Assembly (NCBI GenBank): GCA_022827055.1
Contig: JAJDTR010000142.1
Span: 1-37,355, forward strand
Direction: 5' to 3'
Source of the DNA: Candidatus Poribacteria bacterium
Lineage (GTDB): Bacteria > Poribacteria > WGA-4E > JAJDTR01
DNA: 37,355 bases
The position numbers and the translations under genes were made by a program. The notes beneath the pieces were generated by a model that had not been told where the DNA came from, searched no databases, and saw nothing but the letters and a program-made list of their open reading frames with translations. Below, in pieces: positions 26,465 to 35,009 of this stretch (position 1 is its first letter; every line of letters starts with the position of its first letter).

Positions 26465-27439
26465 TCACTCGGTTGATCGCTCCGACATCGGCGTCCACCC
26501 GCGGCCCGGGTGATATGGACGCGCGTTCTCGTACTTCTCTCGAATCTGGTGAAACTGCTCCGGCGTAGCCACCTCACGGTGTGGGTTCTTCGTGTCTCGA
26601 ATAACAAAATCCGCTTCCGTCGGCGCACAAGCCATGGTCACCGGTTCTCTCTCACGCGTATAGGATTCCGGTTCCTCATCCACATTGTTCGGCGGTTCCA
26701 TGCTTTGATACCTAAGATCCAGACTCCATCGCACGACGCTGCTGTGGTTCTCGAAGGAGGCGTGCGGAGTCCGGTTCGTCAAGAAAAGAACGCTCCCCGC
26801 CTCCATTTCGACCGGTATCGGTTTGACCCCGCCGAGCAAGTCTCCCGGCACCTCGAGATAGCCCGAATGCCCTCCGGAATAGTGGCGTATCACTCCCCGT
26901 GTATGCAGTCCGGGCAGCACAAAAAGGCAGCCGTTTTCGAGCGTGGCGTCCACCAGAGGGATCCAGCAGGTCAATATGAGGTATTTGTCGCAATGCGGTA
27001 TGAAATAGCCCGAATCCTGATGCCAAGGCACTTCGCCGTGCGCCCACTCCGGCAACTTCGGGCGCACACGATAGATCGATGCGCCGATGATATCCGGTCC
27101 CAGAAGGCTCTCGATACAGGAAAGCAGCGGGCGGTGCCTGATGAAGTGGAACATCGACTCTCCGCTGAAGCCCCCGCCAGCCTTCCCCATGATACTTCGA
27201 TAAATGACCTGACATGCTTCTTCGTTAGCGTAGCGAATGTGGGCTAGGCGGGTGTCGAAGGGTTTATCTTCGTAGATCTCGTCCAACACCCCCTTCTCCT
27301 TCAGCGCCAAGGCTTCTCGGTGCACAATCTCGGTAAGCCCTTCCTGAATGGGCTCCATATCCCCGCGCGAGAACACCTTGCGCTTCATAACCCACCCCTC
27401 TTGTTCAAATTGATTGACTTCCGCTTTTGTTAGGCTCAT
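26465..27439 (-). CDS. Phytanoyl-CoA dioxygenase (PhyH)-like Fe(II)/2-oxoglutarate oxygenase, copy 1
   Basis: 324 residues from the ATG at 27439, chosen because the paralogue at 28599 begins with the identical MSLTKAEVNQFEQEGWVMKR; the start at 27481 would add 14 residues. The double-stranded beta-helix metal site is visible: H140-Q-D142 in VPWHQDSGYF and H226 in TPHASFE, with R237 in VVRWSLDLRYQ as the likely 2-oxoglutarate anchor. Probable role: hydroxylation of a small molecule using O2 and 2-oxoglutarate; the family is expanded in Poribacteria-like genomes with mostly unknown substrates. By eye about 85% identical to the next gene, so a recent tandem duplication. Confidence 0.9.
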   Translation of the reverse strand: MSLTKAEVNQFEQEGWVMKRKVFSRGDMEPIQEGLTEIVHREALALKEKGVLDEIYEDKPFDTRLAHIRYANEEACQVIYRSIMGKAGGGFSGESMFHFIRHRPLLSCIESLLGPDIIGASIYRVRPKLPEWAHGEVPWHQDSGYFIPHCDKYLILTCWIPLVDATLENGCLFVLPGLHTRGVIRHYSGGHSGYLEVPGDLLGGVKPIPVEMEAGSVLFLTNRTPHASFENHSSVVRWSLDLRYQSMEPPNNVDEEPESYTREREPVTMACAPTEADFVIRDTKNPHREVATPEQFHQIREKYENARPYHPGRGWTPMSERSTE

Positions 27440-27627
27440 TTCAACCTCACCTGTGATCTCTTGAACAATTTCCTTAGTCACCTATGTAGGGTGCGCACCG
27501 CGCACCGGTATCTAGAAGTTCCAGCCTCGTAGTACTTGTAGGGTGGAATCAAGCGACTGAACAGGGAGTACGATAGAGATCCCCTGCCCACCATTCTCTG
27601 CTTATTCTCCTTTAATGATCGAGTTCC
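27440..27627. repeat. Repeat modules between the dioxygenase copies
   Basis: GTAGGGTGCGCACCGCGCAC (27486) and GGAATCAAGCGACTGAACAG to GCGATAGAGATCCCC (27546-27583) separate the two paralogues. The first 25-30 bp upstream of each start codon are similar between copies (CACCT.TGAT..CTT), so the duplication included the ribosome binding site. Confidence 0.65.
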
Positions 27628-28599
27628 CTATTTTCCCCGCTCCGACATCGGCGTCCACCCGCGGCCCGGATACCACGGATGCGTCTTCTCGTACTTCTCT
27701 CGAAGTTGGTGAAACTCTTCCGCCGTAGCCACTTCTCGGTGCGGATTCTTCGTGTCTCGGATGACAAAATCTGCTTCGGTCGGAAGACAAGCCATCGTCA
27801 CCGGATCACGTTCGCGTGTATAGGTCTCCGGTTCCTCATCCACATTGTTCGGTGGATCCATATTCTGATATCTGAGATCCACGCTCCACCGCACGGTGTC
27901 GCTGTTGTTCTCGAACGAAGCGTGCGGCGTGACACTCGTCAAAAAGAGCACGCTTCCCGCCTCCATTTCAACCGGTATCGGTTCGACCTCCTCAAGCAAA
28001 TCCCCCGGCACCTCGAGGTATCCCGAATGCCCCCCGGTGTAGTGGCGAATAACTCCCCGTGTGTGCATTCCGGGCAACACATGCAGACAGCCGTTTTCGA
28101 GCGTGGCGTCCACTAACGGGATCCAACACGTCAATATGAGGAATTTGTCGCAATGCGGCAGGAAGTATCCCGAATCCTGGTGCCAAGGCACCTCGCCGTG
28201 AGCCCACTCCGGAATCTTAGGACGGACGCGGTAAATTGCGGAGCCGATGATATCGGGCCCCAGAAGACTTTCGATGCAGGAAAGCAGCGGTCGATGCCTG
28301 ACAAAGTGGAACATCGCTTCGCCGCTAAAGCCTCCGCCGGCTTTCCCCATGATGCTCTTGTAAATGACCTGGCACGCATCGTGGCTGGCGTAGCGAATGC
28401 GGGTTAGACGGGTTTCGAAGGGTTCGTCTTCGTAAATCTCGTCCAGCATCCCCTTTTCCTTCAGTGCCGAGGCTTCTCTGTGCACAATCTCGGTCAAGGC
28501 GTCACGGATAGGCTCCAGATCCCCGCGCGAAAACACCTTGCGCTTCATGACCCACCCTTCCTGTTCAAATTGATTGACTTCCGCTTTTGTTAGGCTCAT
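27628..28599 (-). CDS. Phytanoyl-CoA dioxygenase (PhyH)-like oxygenase, copy 2
   Basis: 323 residues with the same layout as copy 1: H140-Q-D142 and H226 metal ligands and R237, all conserved. Differences from copy 1 cluster on exposed segments and around the pocket (LFVLPGL against LHVLPGM, TNRTPH against TSVTPH, IPHCDKY against LPHCDKF), so specificity may have shifted. Both copies keep an intact reading frame and all ligands, so both are probably functional. It follows propeller paralogue 4 on the same strand after a 160-bp gap. Confidence 0.9.
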   Translation of the reverse strand: MSLTKAEVNQFEQEGWVMKRKVFSRGDLEPIRDALTEIVHREASALKEKGMLDEIYEDEPFETRLTRIRYASHDACQVIYKSIMGKAGGGFSGEAMFHFVRHRPLLSCIESLLGPDIIGSAIYRVRPKIPEWAHGEVPWHQDSGYFLPHCDKFLILTCWIPLVDATLENGCLHVLPGMHTRGVIRHYTGGHSGYLEVPGDLLEEVEPIPVEMEAGSVLFLTSVTPHASFENNSDTVRWSVDLRYQNMDPPNNVDEEPETYTRERDPVTMACLPTEADFVIRDTKNPHREVATAEEFHQLREKYEKTHPWYPGRGWTPMSERGK

Positions 28600-28760
28600 T
28601 TCAATTTCACCTATGATTGCTTAAATAACCTCGCTACTTCTTGCACTCCAGCGGAACGGAATGTCTGTCTCTGAGTGAATTGTAGGGAACGCAGATCTGC
28701 GTTCCGTGAGGAATCCTCGAAACCGAGCGAATTGCCGATCCTAATGTCAACTACGCTCAT
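28600..28760. repeat. Diverged palindromic repeats
   Basis: GCACTCCAGCGGAACGGAAT with ATGTC (28637) is a damaged copy of the CTCCAGCGGAG palindrome, and TAGGGAACGCAGATCTGCGT (28682) is another hairpin (ACGCAGATCTGCGT is a perfect palindrome). Confidence 0.55.
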
Positions 28761-30176
28761 TCACTCACTCACATATATCGCATGAATCTTGACATCCTCG
28801 GGACGAATCCCACCGAAGTTCACCCGCACGCGAACTTTACCGTCAATGTTCTCGAGCCTCTCACGGCTACCCCACGTCACGAGCTGCCGCAGCCCCGACT
28901 CCTTCGGTCCCGTGCAGTCATCACGCGTAAGCCCGGGAATCGCCTCGAACCGTTCCGTCAAAATTTCCACGCTAATCTCGGCGTACTCCGATAGAACGTC
29001 AACATTGATCTCTACCTTCGCCGGCTTGCCCTCCAAATCTATCGCTGCCGAGACAAAATGCGACTCCTGCAGCGAATTCATCTTCATGCCCAAGAAGGCT
29101 TCAAAATAGCCCAGCCGATCCTGTTCCCACTTCGCCACCCGAATGCCGTTGCAACCACCCCAAGGTGCGTACCAGAACAGTGTTTCGCCGTTGATGTTGT
29201 CGAACCCTTGCCCCTGCATCAAAGCGCCGAACAGCCGGTCCGCGCTGTTTTCCCCGGCCGGAACGATTCGAAAATCGGGTATCGGTTCCCGGTAGTGCAG
29301 CGCGTCGTTGCTGACCACGAGCCCGAGATCCATGGATACCAGCTTCCGGTCATTCGTCGGATGCCCGTGCCATTGACCGTAGATGCCGACAATCACGTTA
29401 TCGCGGTTCCACAATCCCGCGCCGAGGTGAATCTGCTCCCCGGCGTGCGACCCTTCGACCAACGGTCTAGGTGGTATATCACCACGCTGCAAGCCCATGC
29501 AGTCTGCTTCCACCCAGTTCTCGAAGTCGTAAGAGACGAACGTTTCCAGCTTGCGCTCAGGCCTCGGAAAGTGTCCGCCGCCACTCTGTGCGGAGACATA
29601 GTAACACCCGTTGAACTTGATGAAACCGCCCATTTCACAGGACAGATAGTGGGGTTTGACGGGGATCTCCGTCCAGCGGATGCCATCCGCGCTGACGGCG
29701 GCGTTAAACTCCGCCCGCCCGCCGTGCGACGGGTTTCTGCGGTGCGTTTCGTAGACCATCTTGAATCGGCGCCCGGGGTCGGGATCCTCGGGTTCATACA
29801 CCACGACGCATGCCGCCACCTTGTACTCTGCACCGCCCAAATCCACCAGATTGTTCTGCGTGCTGCCGTTATGCTCGATGAGTCCGAGGCTTGGACGCTC
29901 CCAGTTGTACCCGTCCGTGCTCTTTGCATAGCATACCTGCCCGCCGCCCAGATACCACATCCACAGTTCATCACCGACTCTGCAGACCGCGCCGTAATAA
30001 TTCATGCCTTTGCTGTCCGGTGCGCCGGGAGGTCCAAACGGCACGACGATGTGGTCGCCTTTATTCGGAATCAACTGCAAACGAACCCCACGCTGAAATG
30101 GAAGACTGTAGTCGTCGAACGGAAAGAGAACAACCTCTTCCAAACTCAGGTTGGGACCGCCGTTATAAATTATCAT
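28761..30176 (-). CDS. Glycosidase-like five-bladed beta-propeller protein (paralogue 4)
   Basis: A 471-residue protein without signal peptide. Signature segments: VVLFPFDD (15-22) in the place of the VDD segment of paralogue 1, LWMWYLGGGQVCYAKSTDGY (71-90) continuing NWERPSLG, QNNLV (107-111), FKMVYETHRR, VSADGIRWTEIP, and C-terminal LTRDDC (416-421) with VTW after 12 residues. The Asp-Cys pair lies 51-52 residues from the end, as in the other three. A good AAGGAG site precedes the ATG. It is the most diverged in the C-terminal module. Catalytic role unproven. Confidence 0.76.
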   Translation of the reverse strand: MIIYNGGPNLSLEEVVLFPFDDYSLPFQRGVRLQLIPNKGDHIVVPFGPPGAPDSKGMNYYGAVCRVGDELWMWYLGGGQVCYAKSTDGYNWERPSLGLIEHNGSTQNNLVDLGGAEYKVAACVVVYEPEDPDPGRRFKMVYETHRRNPSHGGRAEFNAAVSADGIRWTEIPVKPHYLSCEMGGFIKFNGCYYVSAQSGGGHFPRPERKLETFVSYDFENWVEADCMGLQRGDIPPRPLVEGSHAGEQIHLGAGLWNRDNVIVGIYGQWHGHPTNDRKLVSMDLGLVVSNDALHYREPIPDFRIVPAGENSADRLFGALMQGQGFDNINGETLFWYAPWGGCNGIRVAKWEQDRLGYFEAFLGMKMNSLQESHFVSAAIDLEGKPAKVEINVDVLSEYAEISVEILTERFEAIPGLTRDDCTGPKESGLRQLVTWGSRERLENIDGKVRVRVNFGGIRPEDVKIHAIYVSE

Positions 30177-30293
30177 TGCTCAATTCTCCTTGGTGACAAA
30201 AAGATTCTGTTGGGCTGAAGCGGCGACTATTAATTCACCGATTTCCTCGCGTTCCGTCCACCAGCCTCACAAACCCCGGTGGGGCGATAGGTA

Positions 30294-30397
30294 CGTAGGT
30301 TGGGTTGAACGAAAACTCACGAAAACGCCTCTAATTTGAATTTCAATTGGGATTGCCGTTTGCTTCATGCCTGGACGATTTGAGTGAAACCCAACAT
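30294..30397. repeat. GTTGGGTT-ended element of about 105 bp, copy 3
   Basis: Starts CGTAGGTTGGGTTGAACG and ends GAGTGAAACCCAACAT. The core AAACGCCTCTAA is the reverse complement of the core in copy 1 (11155-11260), although the outer ends read the same way. It lies directly after the stop of the lipoprotein gene at 30412. Confidence 0.75.
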
Positions 30398-30411
30398 TTC
30401 CCCGCCAAAAG

Positions 30412-31146
30412 TCACTCGATCCTCAACGTGACGGTATCGGATTCAAGATCCGCAGAACCGCGAAGAGAGTCTAATGGAAGGTAAATCTTGTCATACTCAT
30501 CTGCCTGTTCTCGCTGTGCGGCGGCAATCTCCGCTTTCACATGGCTAATCGCTTGCTGTTTCGCTTCATTCCGATGCTTGCTCTGCTGAATCGCCAAGAG
30601 TTCCTTCTGCAGTTGGACAACCAGCAGTGATTGATCCGGCAGAGACTCCCGATAAACCTTCAAATCCATGAAAACTTGGAGCGTGTAATCCCCCGGCGCA
30701 AGGTTGTAATGCGTCCGCAAATCTTCAAGCGCCGTGACCGTTTCCGCCCCGGATTCCACTTCCATCCCGTGGATGCAATCTACAGCTTTTCCATCGTGCA
30801 GCAGGTTTTTCATGTGGGTCGCCCACGAAATCGGCGAAGTCCGCGCCACTTCTTTTCCCGTTGCATCCGTGATGATTAATCCTCCGAACGCACCCTCACC
30901 TCCGACAGATGCCGCCGGCACAAGCAAGTCAAATTTACCGGCTTTAAAGGTCATCTGAAGAGGGATCGGCTCATCCGCCGAGTAAACCTCTTTCTCCAGT
31001 GACAAATGGAGTTCCGCAATAGTAGGCGGCTTAGCCGGTGCTTCCGGTGCCGTCTCCACCTCCACCGCCTTCTCCGCTGTCTTCGTCAAACACCCGATTA
31101 TACCCAGCCCCAAAATGAACAAACAGAACAAAACTCGATATGTCAT
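30412..31146 (-). CDS. Putative lipoprotein with Ig-like and coiled-coil regions
   Basis: A 244-residue protein with lipoprotein signal and lipobox G-I-I-G-C19, then a Pro/Ala/Glu linker (20-42). Residues about 45-165 are beta-rich with LHLSLEKEVYSADEPIPLQM, a pattern seen in Ig-like/intermediate-filament-tail-type folds of bacterial lipoproteins, and LAPGDYTLQVFMDLKV. About 170-220 is a Gln/Glu/Ala-rich helix likely to form a coiled coil. Function unknown. It has the best ribosome binding site in the window (AGGAGG, 5 bases from the ATG), suggesting strong translation. Confidence 0.78.
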   Translation of the reverse strand: MTYRVLFCLFILGLGIIGCLTKTAEKAVEVETAPEAPAKPPTIAELHLSLEKEVYSADEPIPLQMTFKAGKFDLLVPAASVGGEGAFGGLIITDATGKEVARTSPISWATHMKNLLHDGKAVDCIHGMEVESGAETVTALEDLRTHYNLAPGDYTLQVFMDLKVYRESLPDQSLLVVQLQKELLAIQQSKHRNEAKQQAISHVKAEIAAAQREQADEYDKIYLPLDSLRGSADLESDTVTLRIE

Positions 31147-31202
31147 GCTATCCTCCTAAACTCCAAAATTCATCGTGCTAATAATCCCAACTCTAGCAGG
31201 TT

Positions 31203-31408
31203 ATACCATTTCGCCCGAATAATGGTGCATATAATGTCTCAATTATGTCGTTCACCTTTTCCGTAGGCGGGGATCAAGGGAGTGAATAACGACCGCGATA
31301 GAGAGCCCATTGCCCCGCCGGCTTTGCGCGGAGACAAGGTTTCTTACCACACAAGTTTCTTTACTCAATGCAGGTAATTAATGCACCTGCATTCTAGAGA
31401 AATGGTAT
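31203..31408. mobile_element. MITE-like element with ATACCATTT/AAATGGTAT ends (206 bp)
   Basis: Left end ATACCATTTCGCCCGAATAA then TGGTGCAT; right end ATGCACCTGCATTCTAGAGA then AATGGTAT. The outer 9 bp are perfect inverted repeats and TGCA is shared at the inner edge, as in the 20280-20405 element. The interior holds a GATCAAGGGAGTGAATAACG to GCGATAGAGAGCCC module (31270-31310), so one repeat type has been inserted in, or captured by, another. It lies upstream of the lipoprotein start. Confidence 0.68.
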
Positions 31409-31553
31409 TAGTAGGAGTGCAATTCATTGCATCTCCGGTCGGTAGGTGCGATCCCCAGGTCACGGCCCATCAACCGAGTGGATAGCGTCAAAACCTTCTA
31501 TCGCCCTCGTCATTCACTTGATCGACAACAAACCCGCACAACCCCTCAAGCAT
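31409..31553. repeat. Diverged repeat modules before rsmG 3' end
   Basis: GTAGGTGCGATCCCCAGGTC (31443) and ATCAACCGAGTGGATAGCGT (31468), then ATCGCCCTCGTCATTCACTT, are diverged copies of the usual modules between the lipoprotein gene and the end of rsmG. Confidence 0.5.
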
Positions 31554-32231
31554 CTACGAACCACCCCGTATCGAAACATAGGCGCGATTCAACTCCGAAA
31601 TTCCGCTATCCACGACCCGCTCCACCTCACCTCCATACGACTGTAACCGGGACCCGGCATCGCGGATTTCAACCTCCACCCCGCGCGGTTTATACGCAAT
31701 CCAGGTGCCGTTGCACTTCAACAACGGCAAACAATACGCGGCGGAATCCGCCAATGATGCGACATAACGCGTCAAAACCCAATCGTAAGCGGCGAGGTTT
31801 TCGCTCTGCTTTGCAAACGCTTCGGCGCGTTGCGAGGCGATGCTAACGTCTGCCTCAGCCGATGAGACGTTCAGTTGAGACACTAAAAACTGAATAAAAC
31901 TAGCCTTCTTTGATGAAGATTCAACGAGCGTCAGCTTGATGTCGGGGGCGCAGATTTTGAGCGGAAGACCGGGAAACCCCGCACCGGATCCGATGTCGAC
32001 AACAGAATCGCCCGCTTCAATCGAAAAGAATTTAAGGATACCCACTGAGTCGAGAAAATGCTTAAAGACAGTGTCGCGGTCACCACGAATGGATGTAAGA
32101 TTAATCCGCGAATTCCATCGCTGCAACTCGCGCCGGTAGGTGACAAATTGCTCTTGCTGGTTATGAGTTAGCGGAAGACCGTGCCGATGAAAGGTCTGCT
32201 CCAAGAAGTGTCTGAATGCGTCCTGATTCAA
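31554..32231 (-). CDS. rsmG: 16S rRNA (guanine(527)-N7)-methyltransferase RsmG
   Basis: A 225-residue SAM-dependent methyltransferase that modifies G527 of 16S rRNA. Motif I VVDIGSGAGFPG (77-88) is followed by LPLKI and a LTLVES strand (motif II), with WNSRINLTSIRG (39-50) before it; all are typical of GidB/RsmG. The length is normal. The start must be a TTG at 32231 (or another alternative codon): no ATG is available before the conserved WNSRINLT segment. It sits 78 bp after mnmG, the classical mnmG-rsmG order. Confidence 0.95.
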   Translation of the reverse strand: MNQDAFRHFLEQTFHRHGLPLTHNQQEQFVTYRRELQRWNSRINLTSIRGDRDTVFKHFLDSVGILKFFSIEAGDSVVDIGSGAGFPGLPLKICAPDIKLTLVESSSKKASFIQFLVSQLNVSSAEADVSIASQRAEAFAKQSENLAAYDWVLTRYVASLADSAAYCLPLLKCNGTWIAYKPRGVEVEIRDAGSRLQSYGGEVERVVDSGISELNRAYVSIRGGS

Positions 32232-32309
32232 CCGGATAGCCTATGAGGTCATGCTCACAATCAAGTCAATTTATTCGCCGGTTCGACAATGGTGGGTTTC
32301 GCGCAACCT

Positions 32310-34202
32310 TTAACTGGCAGCCCGCAACTCACTCCGGGTATGTTGATGAATCAACACCATCAAGATTGAAATGTCTGCCGGCGTCACGCCCGGCGTTCGA
32401 GATGCTTGACCGATGGACATCGGACGAATCTTTGCGAGTTTCTCTCGGGCTTCGGTCTTCAAACCGCGAGCGTTGGAATAGTCGAAATCATCCGGGATGT
32501 GGAAATTCTCCAGCTTCTTGAATTGCTCAATCTGAACCGCTTGACGCCGAATGTACCCTTCATACTTAATCTGAATCTCGGACTGCTCCTCAACGGCGCC
32601 GGGCAGCTCGCGATCCGGCGGTGCGATCCGTTTAATCTGTTGATAGCTGATTTCCGGGCGTTTCAACAAATCCGTCAAGGAGGTCGGTCTGTCGAATTGT
32701 GTGAGGCCAGCTTCCTCCAATCGCGGCAGCGTATCCGGCGTCGGCTTGACAATCGTTTGGCTCAGGCGTTCAAGCTCTTTTTCAATCAGTTGACGCTTGG
32801 TTTGGAAGCGGTGGTAGGCATCGTCGTCCACCAACCCCAGTTGGCGGCCGATCTCTGTCAGGCGCAGATCCGCATTGTCCTCGCGCAATTCCAAGCGGTA
32901 CTCCGCGCGAGATGTGAACATGCGGTAGGGTTCACGGATGTCCATCGTGACCAAGTCGTCAATCAGCACCCCGGTGTACGCCTGGGATCTGTCGAGAACC
33001 AGCGGTTCGTCGCCGCGCACTTTCTGCGCCGCATTAATCCCCGCCATTAACCCCTGCGCCGCCGCCTCCTCGTAGCCGGTGGTGCCGTTCAGTTGTCCGG
33101 CGAAATACAGGTTCTTGACGCGCTTCGTCTCAAGCGTCGGTTGAAGTTGAGTTGCCGGCGCGAAATCGTATTCGACCGCGTATCCGAACCGAACAATCTC
33201 GGCATCTTCCAAGCCGTGGATGCTGTGCACCATATCGACCTGCACATCTTCGGGAAGGCTCGCGGAGATACCGTTAAGGTATATCTCGTCGGTATCTCTG
33301 CCTTCGGGTTCCACAAAAACTTGGTGGCGGTCCTTGTCGGAAAACCGCACCACTTTGTCCTCGATCGACGGGCAATAGCGCGGCCCTATTCCCTTAATCC
33401 GCCCGCTGTACATTGCCGATCGATTCAAGTTATCTCTGATGATCTCGTGCGTTTTTTCATTCGTGTAGGTTAGATGGCACGGCATCTGTGGCTGAGTAAT
33501 CTTCTCGGTGGAAAATGAAAACGGCAGCGGATGCTGATCCCCCGGTTGAATCTCCATCGCATCGAAGTTGACAGTCTGTGCGTTTACCCGCGGCGGCGTC
33601 CCGGTTTTTAGCCGATCGACTTCAAAACCGAGGCTCAGGAAACTCTCCGACAGCTTTTCCGCCGACGATTCGCCCGCCCTTCCCGCACTGTAAGACACGT
33701 CGCCGAGATGAACCAAGCCCTTGAGGAATGTGCCCGTAGTAAGGATAACCGTTTTGCCGAGATAGGCGGTTCTCGTTTGACTGAGAATGCCGATACAACT
33801 GCCGTTTTCCGTCAGCAATTCATCCACCAAGACCTGTTTGATATCAAGATGGGGTTGGCTCTCCAAGACGCGCTTCATTTCATCCTGATACGCTTTCTTG
33901 TCCGCTTGGGCGCGGCTTGAGCGAACGGCGGGTCCCTTCTTCGTGTTCAGGCGCCGAAATTGAATGCCCGTCTTGTCGATGTTCTTCGCCATCTCCCCGC
34001 CGAGCGCATCAATCTCTTTGACGAGATGCCCCTTCGCAAGCCCGCCGATAGCCGGGTTGCAGGACATCTTTGCGATGGTATCGGGATTGATGGTGACGAC
34101 CAGCGTCTCGCATCCCATGCGGGCGGCGGCAAGCGCCGCTTCGCACCCGGCGTGTCCCGCGCCGACGACGATGACATCGTAAGTTTTTTGATAAGTGTTC
34201 AT
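32310..34202 (-). CDS. mnmG: tRNA uridine 5-carboxymethylaminomethyl modification enzyme MnmG
   Basis: 630 residues from the ATG at 34202, matching the usual length; an in-frame alternative start at 34235 would add 11 residues. FAD-binding VVGAGHAGCEAALAAARMG sits at the N-terminus, followed by CNPAIGGLAKGHLVKEIDAL, GTPPRVN, the GPRYCPSIEDK segment, EPEGRDTDEIYLNG and GTTGYEEAAAQGLMAGINAA. With MnmE it modifies U34 of certain tRNAs; mnmE is not in the window. The ribosome binding site is weak. A hairpin (34242-34260) lies between it and recR. Confidence 0.97.
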   Translation of the reverse strand: MNTYQKTYDVIVVGAGHAGCEAALAAARMGCETLVVTINPDTIAKMSCNPAIGGLAKGHLVKEIDALGGEMAKNIDKTGIQFRRLNTKKGPAVRSSRAQADKKAYQDEMKRVLESQPHLDIKQVLVDELLTENGSCIGILSQTRTAYLGKTVILTTGTFLKGLVHLGDVSYSAGRAGESSAEKLSESFLSLGFEVDRLKTGTPPRVNAQTVNFDAMEIQPGDQHPLPFSFSTEKITQPQMPCHLTYTNEKTHEIIRDNLNRSAMYSGRIKGIGPRYCPSIEDKVVRFSDKDRHQVFVEPEGRDTDEIYLNGISASLPEDVQVDMVHSIHGLEDAEIVRFGYAVEYDFAPATQLQPTLETKRVKNLYFAGQLNGTTGYEEAAAQGLMAGINAAQKVRGDEPLVLDRSQAYTGVLIDDLVTMDIREPYRMFTSRAEYRLELREDNADLRLTEIGRQLGLVDDDAYHRFQTKRQLIEKELERLSQTIVKPTPDTLPRLEEAGLTQFDRPTSLTDLLKRPEISYQQIKRIAPPDRELPGAVEEQSEIQIKYEGYIRRQAVQIEQFKKLENFHIPDDFDYSNARGLKTEAREKLAKIRPMSIGQASRTPGVTPADISILMVLIHQHTRSELRAAS

Positions 34203-34238
34203 CGTGATTACTTTAATGGATTTCCGGCGTACCATTCG

Positions 34239-34262
34239 TAGGTCGGGCTTCTAGCCCGACCC
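34239..34262. repeat. GTCGGGCT hairpin between recR and mnmG
   Basis: GTCGGGCT-TCT-AGCCCGAC (34242-34260) is a perfect 8-bp stem with a 3-nt loop, with TAGG before it. The same hairpin is at 12486-12505, where the loop is AGA, that is, the opposite orientation. No T-run, so termination is doubtful. Confidence 0.6.
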
Positions 34263-34379
34263 TCTTAATTAGGTACGACGAAAAACGGAAGAATATTAGC
34301 GAAATCAGGTCAACCACCGCTCACATTGAATCAACAATCCACTGCATCATGCAACCCTTGCCGTCACCCCATCCACGCA

Positions 34380-34985
34380 TCAAACATCTACCCTCCGCCG
34401 CCCCTCCAGCGCCTTGGAAAGCGTCAATTCATCGATGTATTCAAGATCTCCGCCCACGGGAATCCCGTAAGAAATTCGCGTAATCTCCACATCCAGATTC
34501 GACAAACGTTTCGTCAGATACAGCGATGTCGCCTGCCCCTCCGTCGTGTAATTTGTCGCAAGTATCACTTCCTTGACGTCTTGGCTCTCAATCCGCTCGA
34601 ACAGTGAATCGATTCGAAGATCCCTTGGCCCTATGCCGTCCAGCGGCGAAATGACCCCCATCAGCACATGGTAAACACCCTTGTATCCATTCGTTCGCTC
34701 GATTGCCAATAAATCGTCGGGTTCCTCAATGACGCAAACGACCTTGTGATCCCGTTCCGGGTTGGCGCATATGTGGCAAGGCTCGCTATCGGTGATGTTG
34801 CCGCAAATACCGCAAAAGAAGATATGAGTCTTTACCTCGGAAATTGCCGTCGCGAGCCGCGAGGCATCTTCCGAAGGTGCCTTCAACATGTAGAATGCCA
34901 GCCGTTGCGCCGTTTTTGCCCCAACCGACGGCAGTTTCTGCAATTCGCGTATTAAATCTGCCAGTGGCTTCGGATGATAGTGCAT
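34380..34985 (-). CDS. recR: Recombination mediator protein RecR
   Basis: A 201-residue protein: a helix-hairpin-helix LQKLPSVGAKTAQRLAFYML near the N-terminus, a Cys4 zinc finger (C58, C61, C70, C73), then a Toprim domain with VCVIEEPDDLLAIE and LMGVISPLDGIGP, and C-terminal RISYGIPVGGDLEYIDELTL. It acts with RecF/RecO to load RecA at gaps. The order dnaX-ybaB-recR is conserved across many bacteria. It begins 24 bp after the ybaB stop. Confidence 0.97.
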   Translation of the reverse strand: MHYHPKPLADLIRELQKLPSVGAKTAQRLAFYMLKAPSEDASRLATAISEVKTHIFFCGICGNITDSEPCHICANPERDHKVVCVIEEPDDLLAIERTNGYKGVYHVLMGVISPLDGIGPRDLRIDSLFERIESQDVKEVILATNYTTEGQATSLYLTKRLSNLDVEITRISYGIPVGGDLEYIDELTLSKALEGRRRVDV

Positions 34986-35009
34986 TTGGATTTACGGGAA
35001 TCGCGAACG

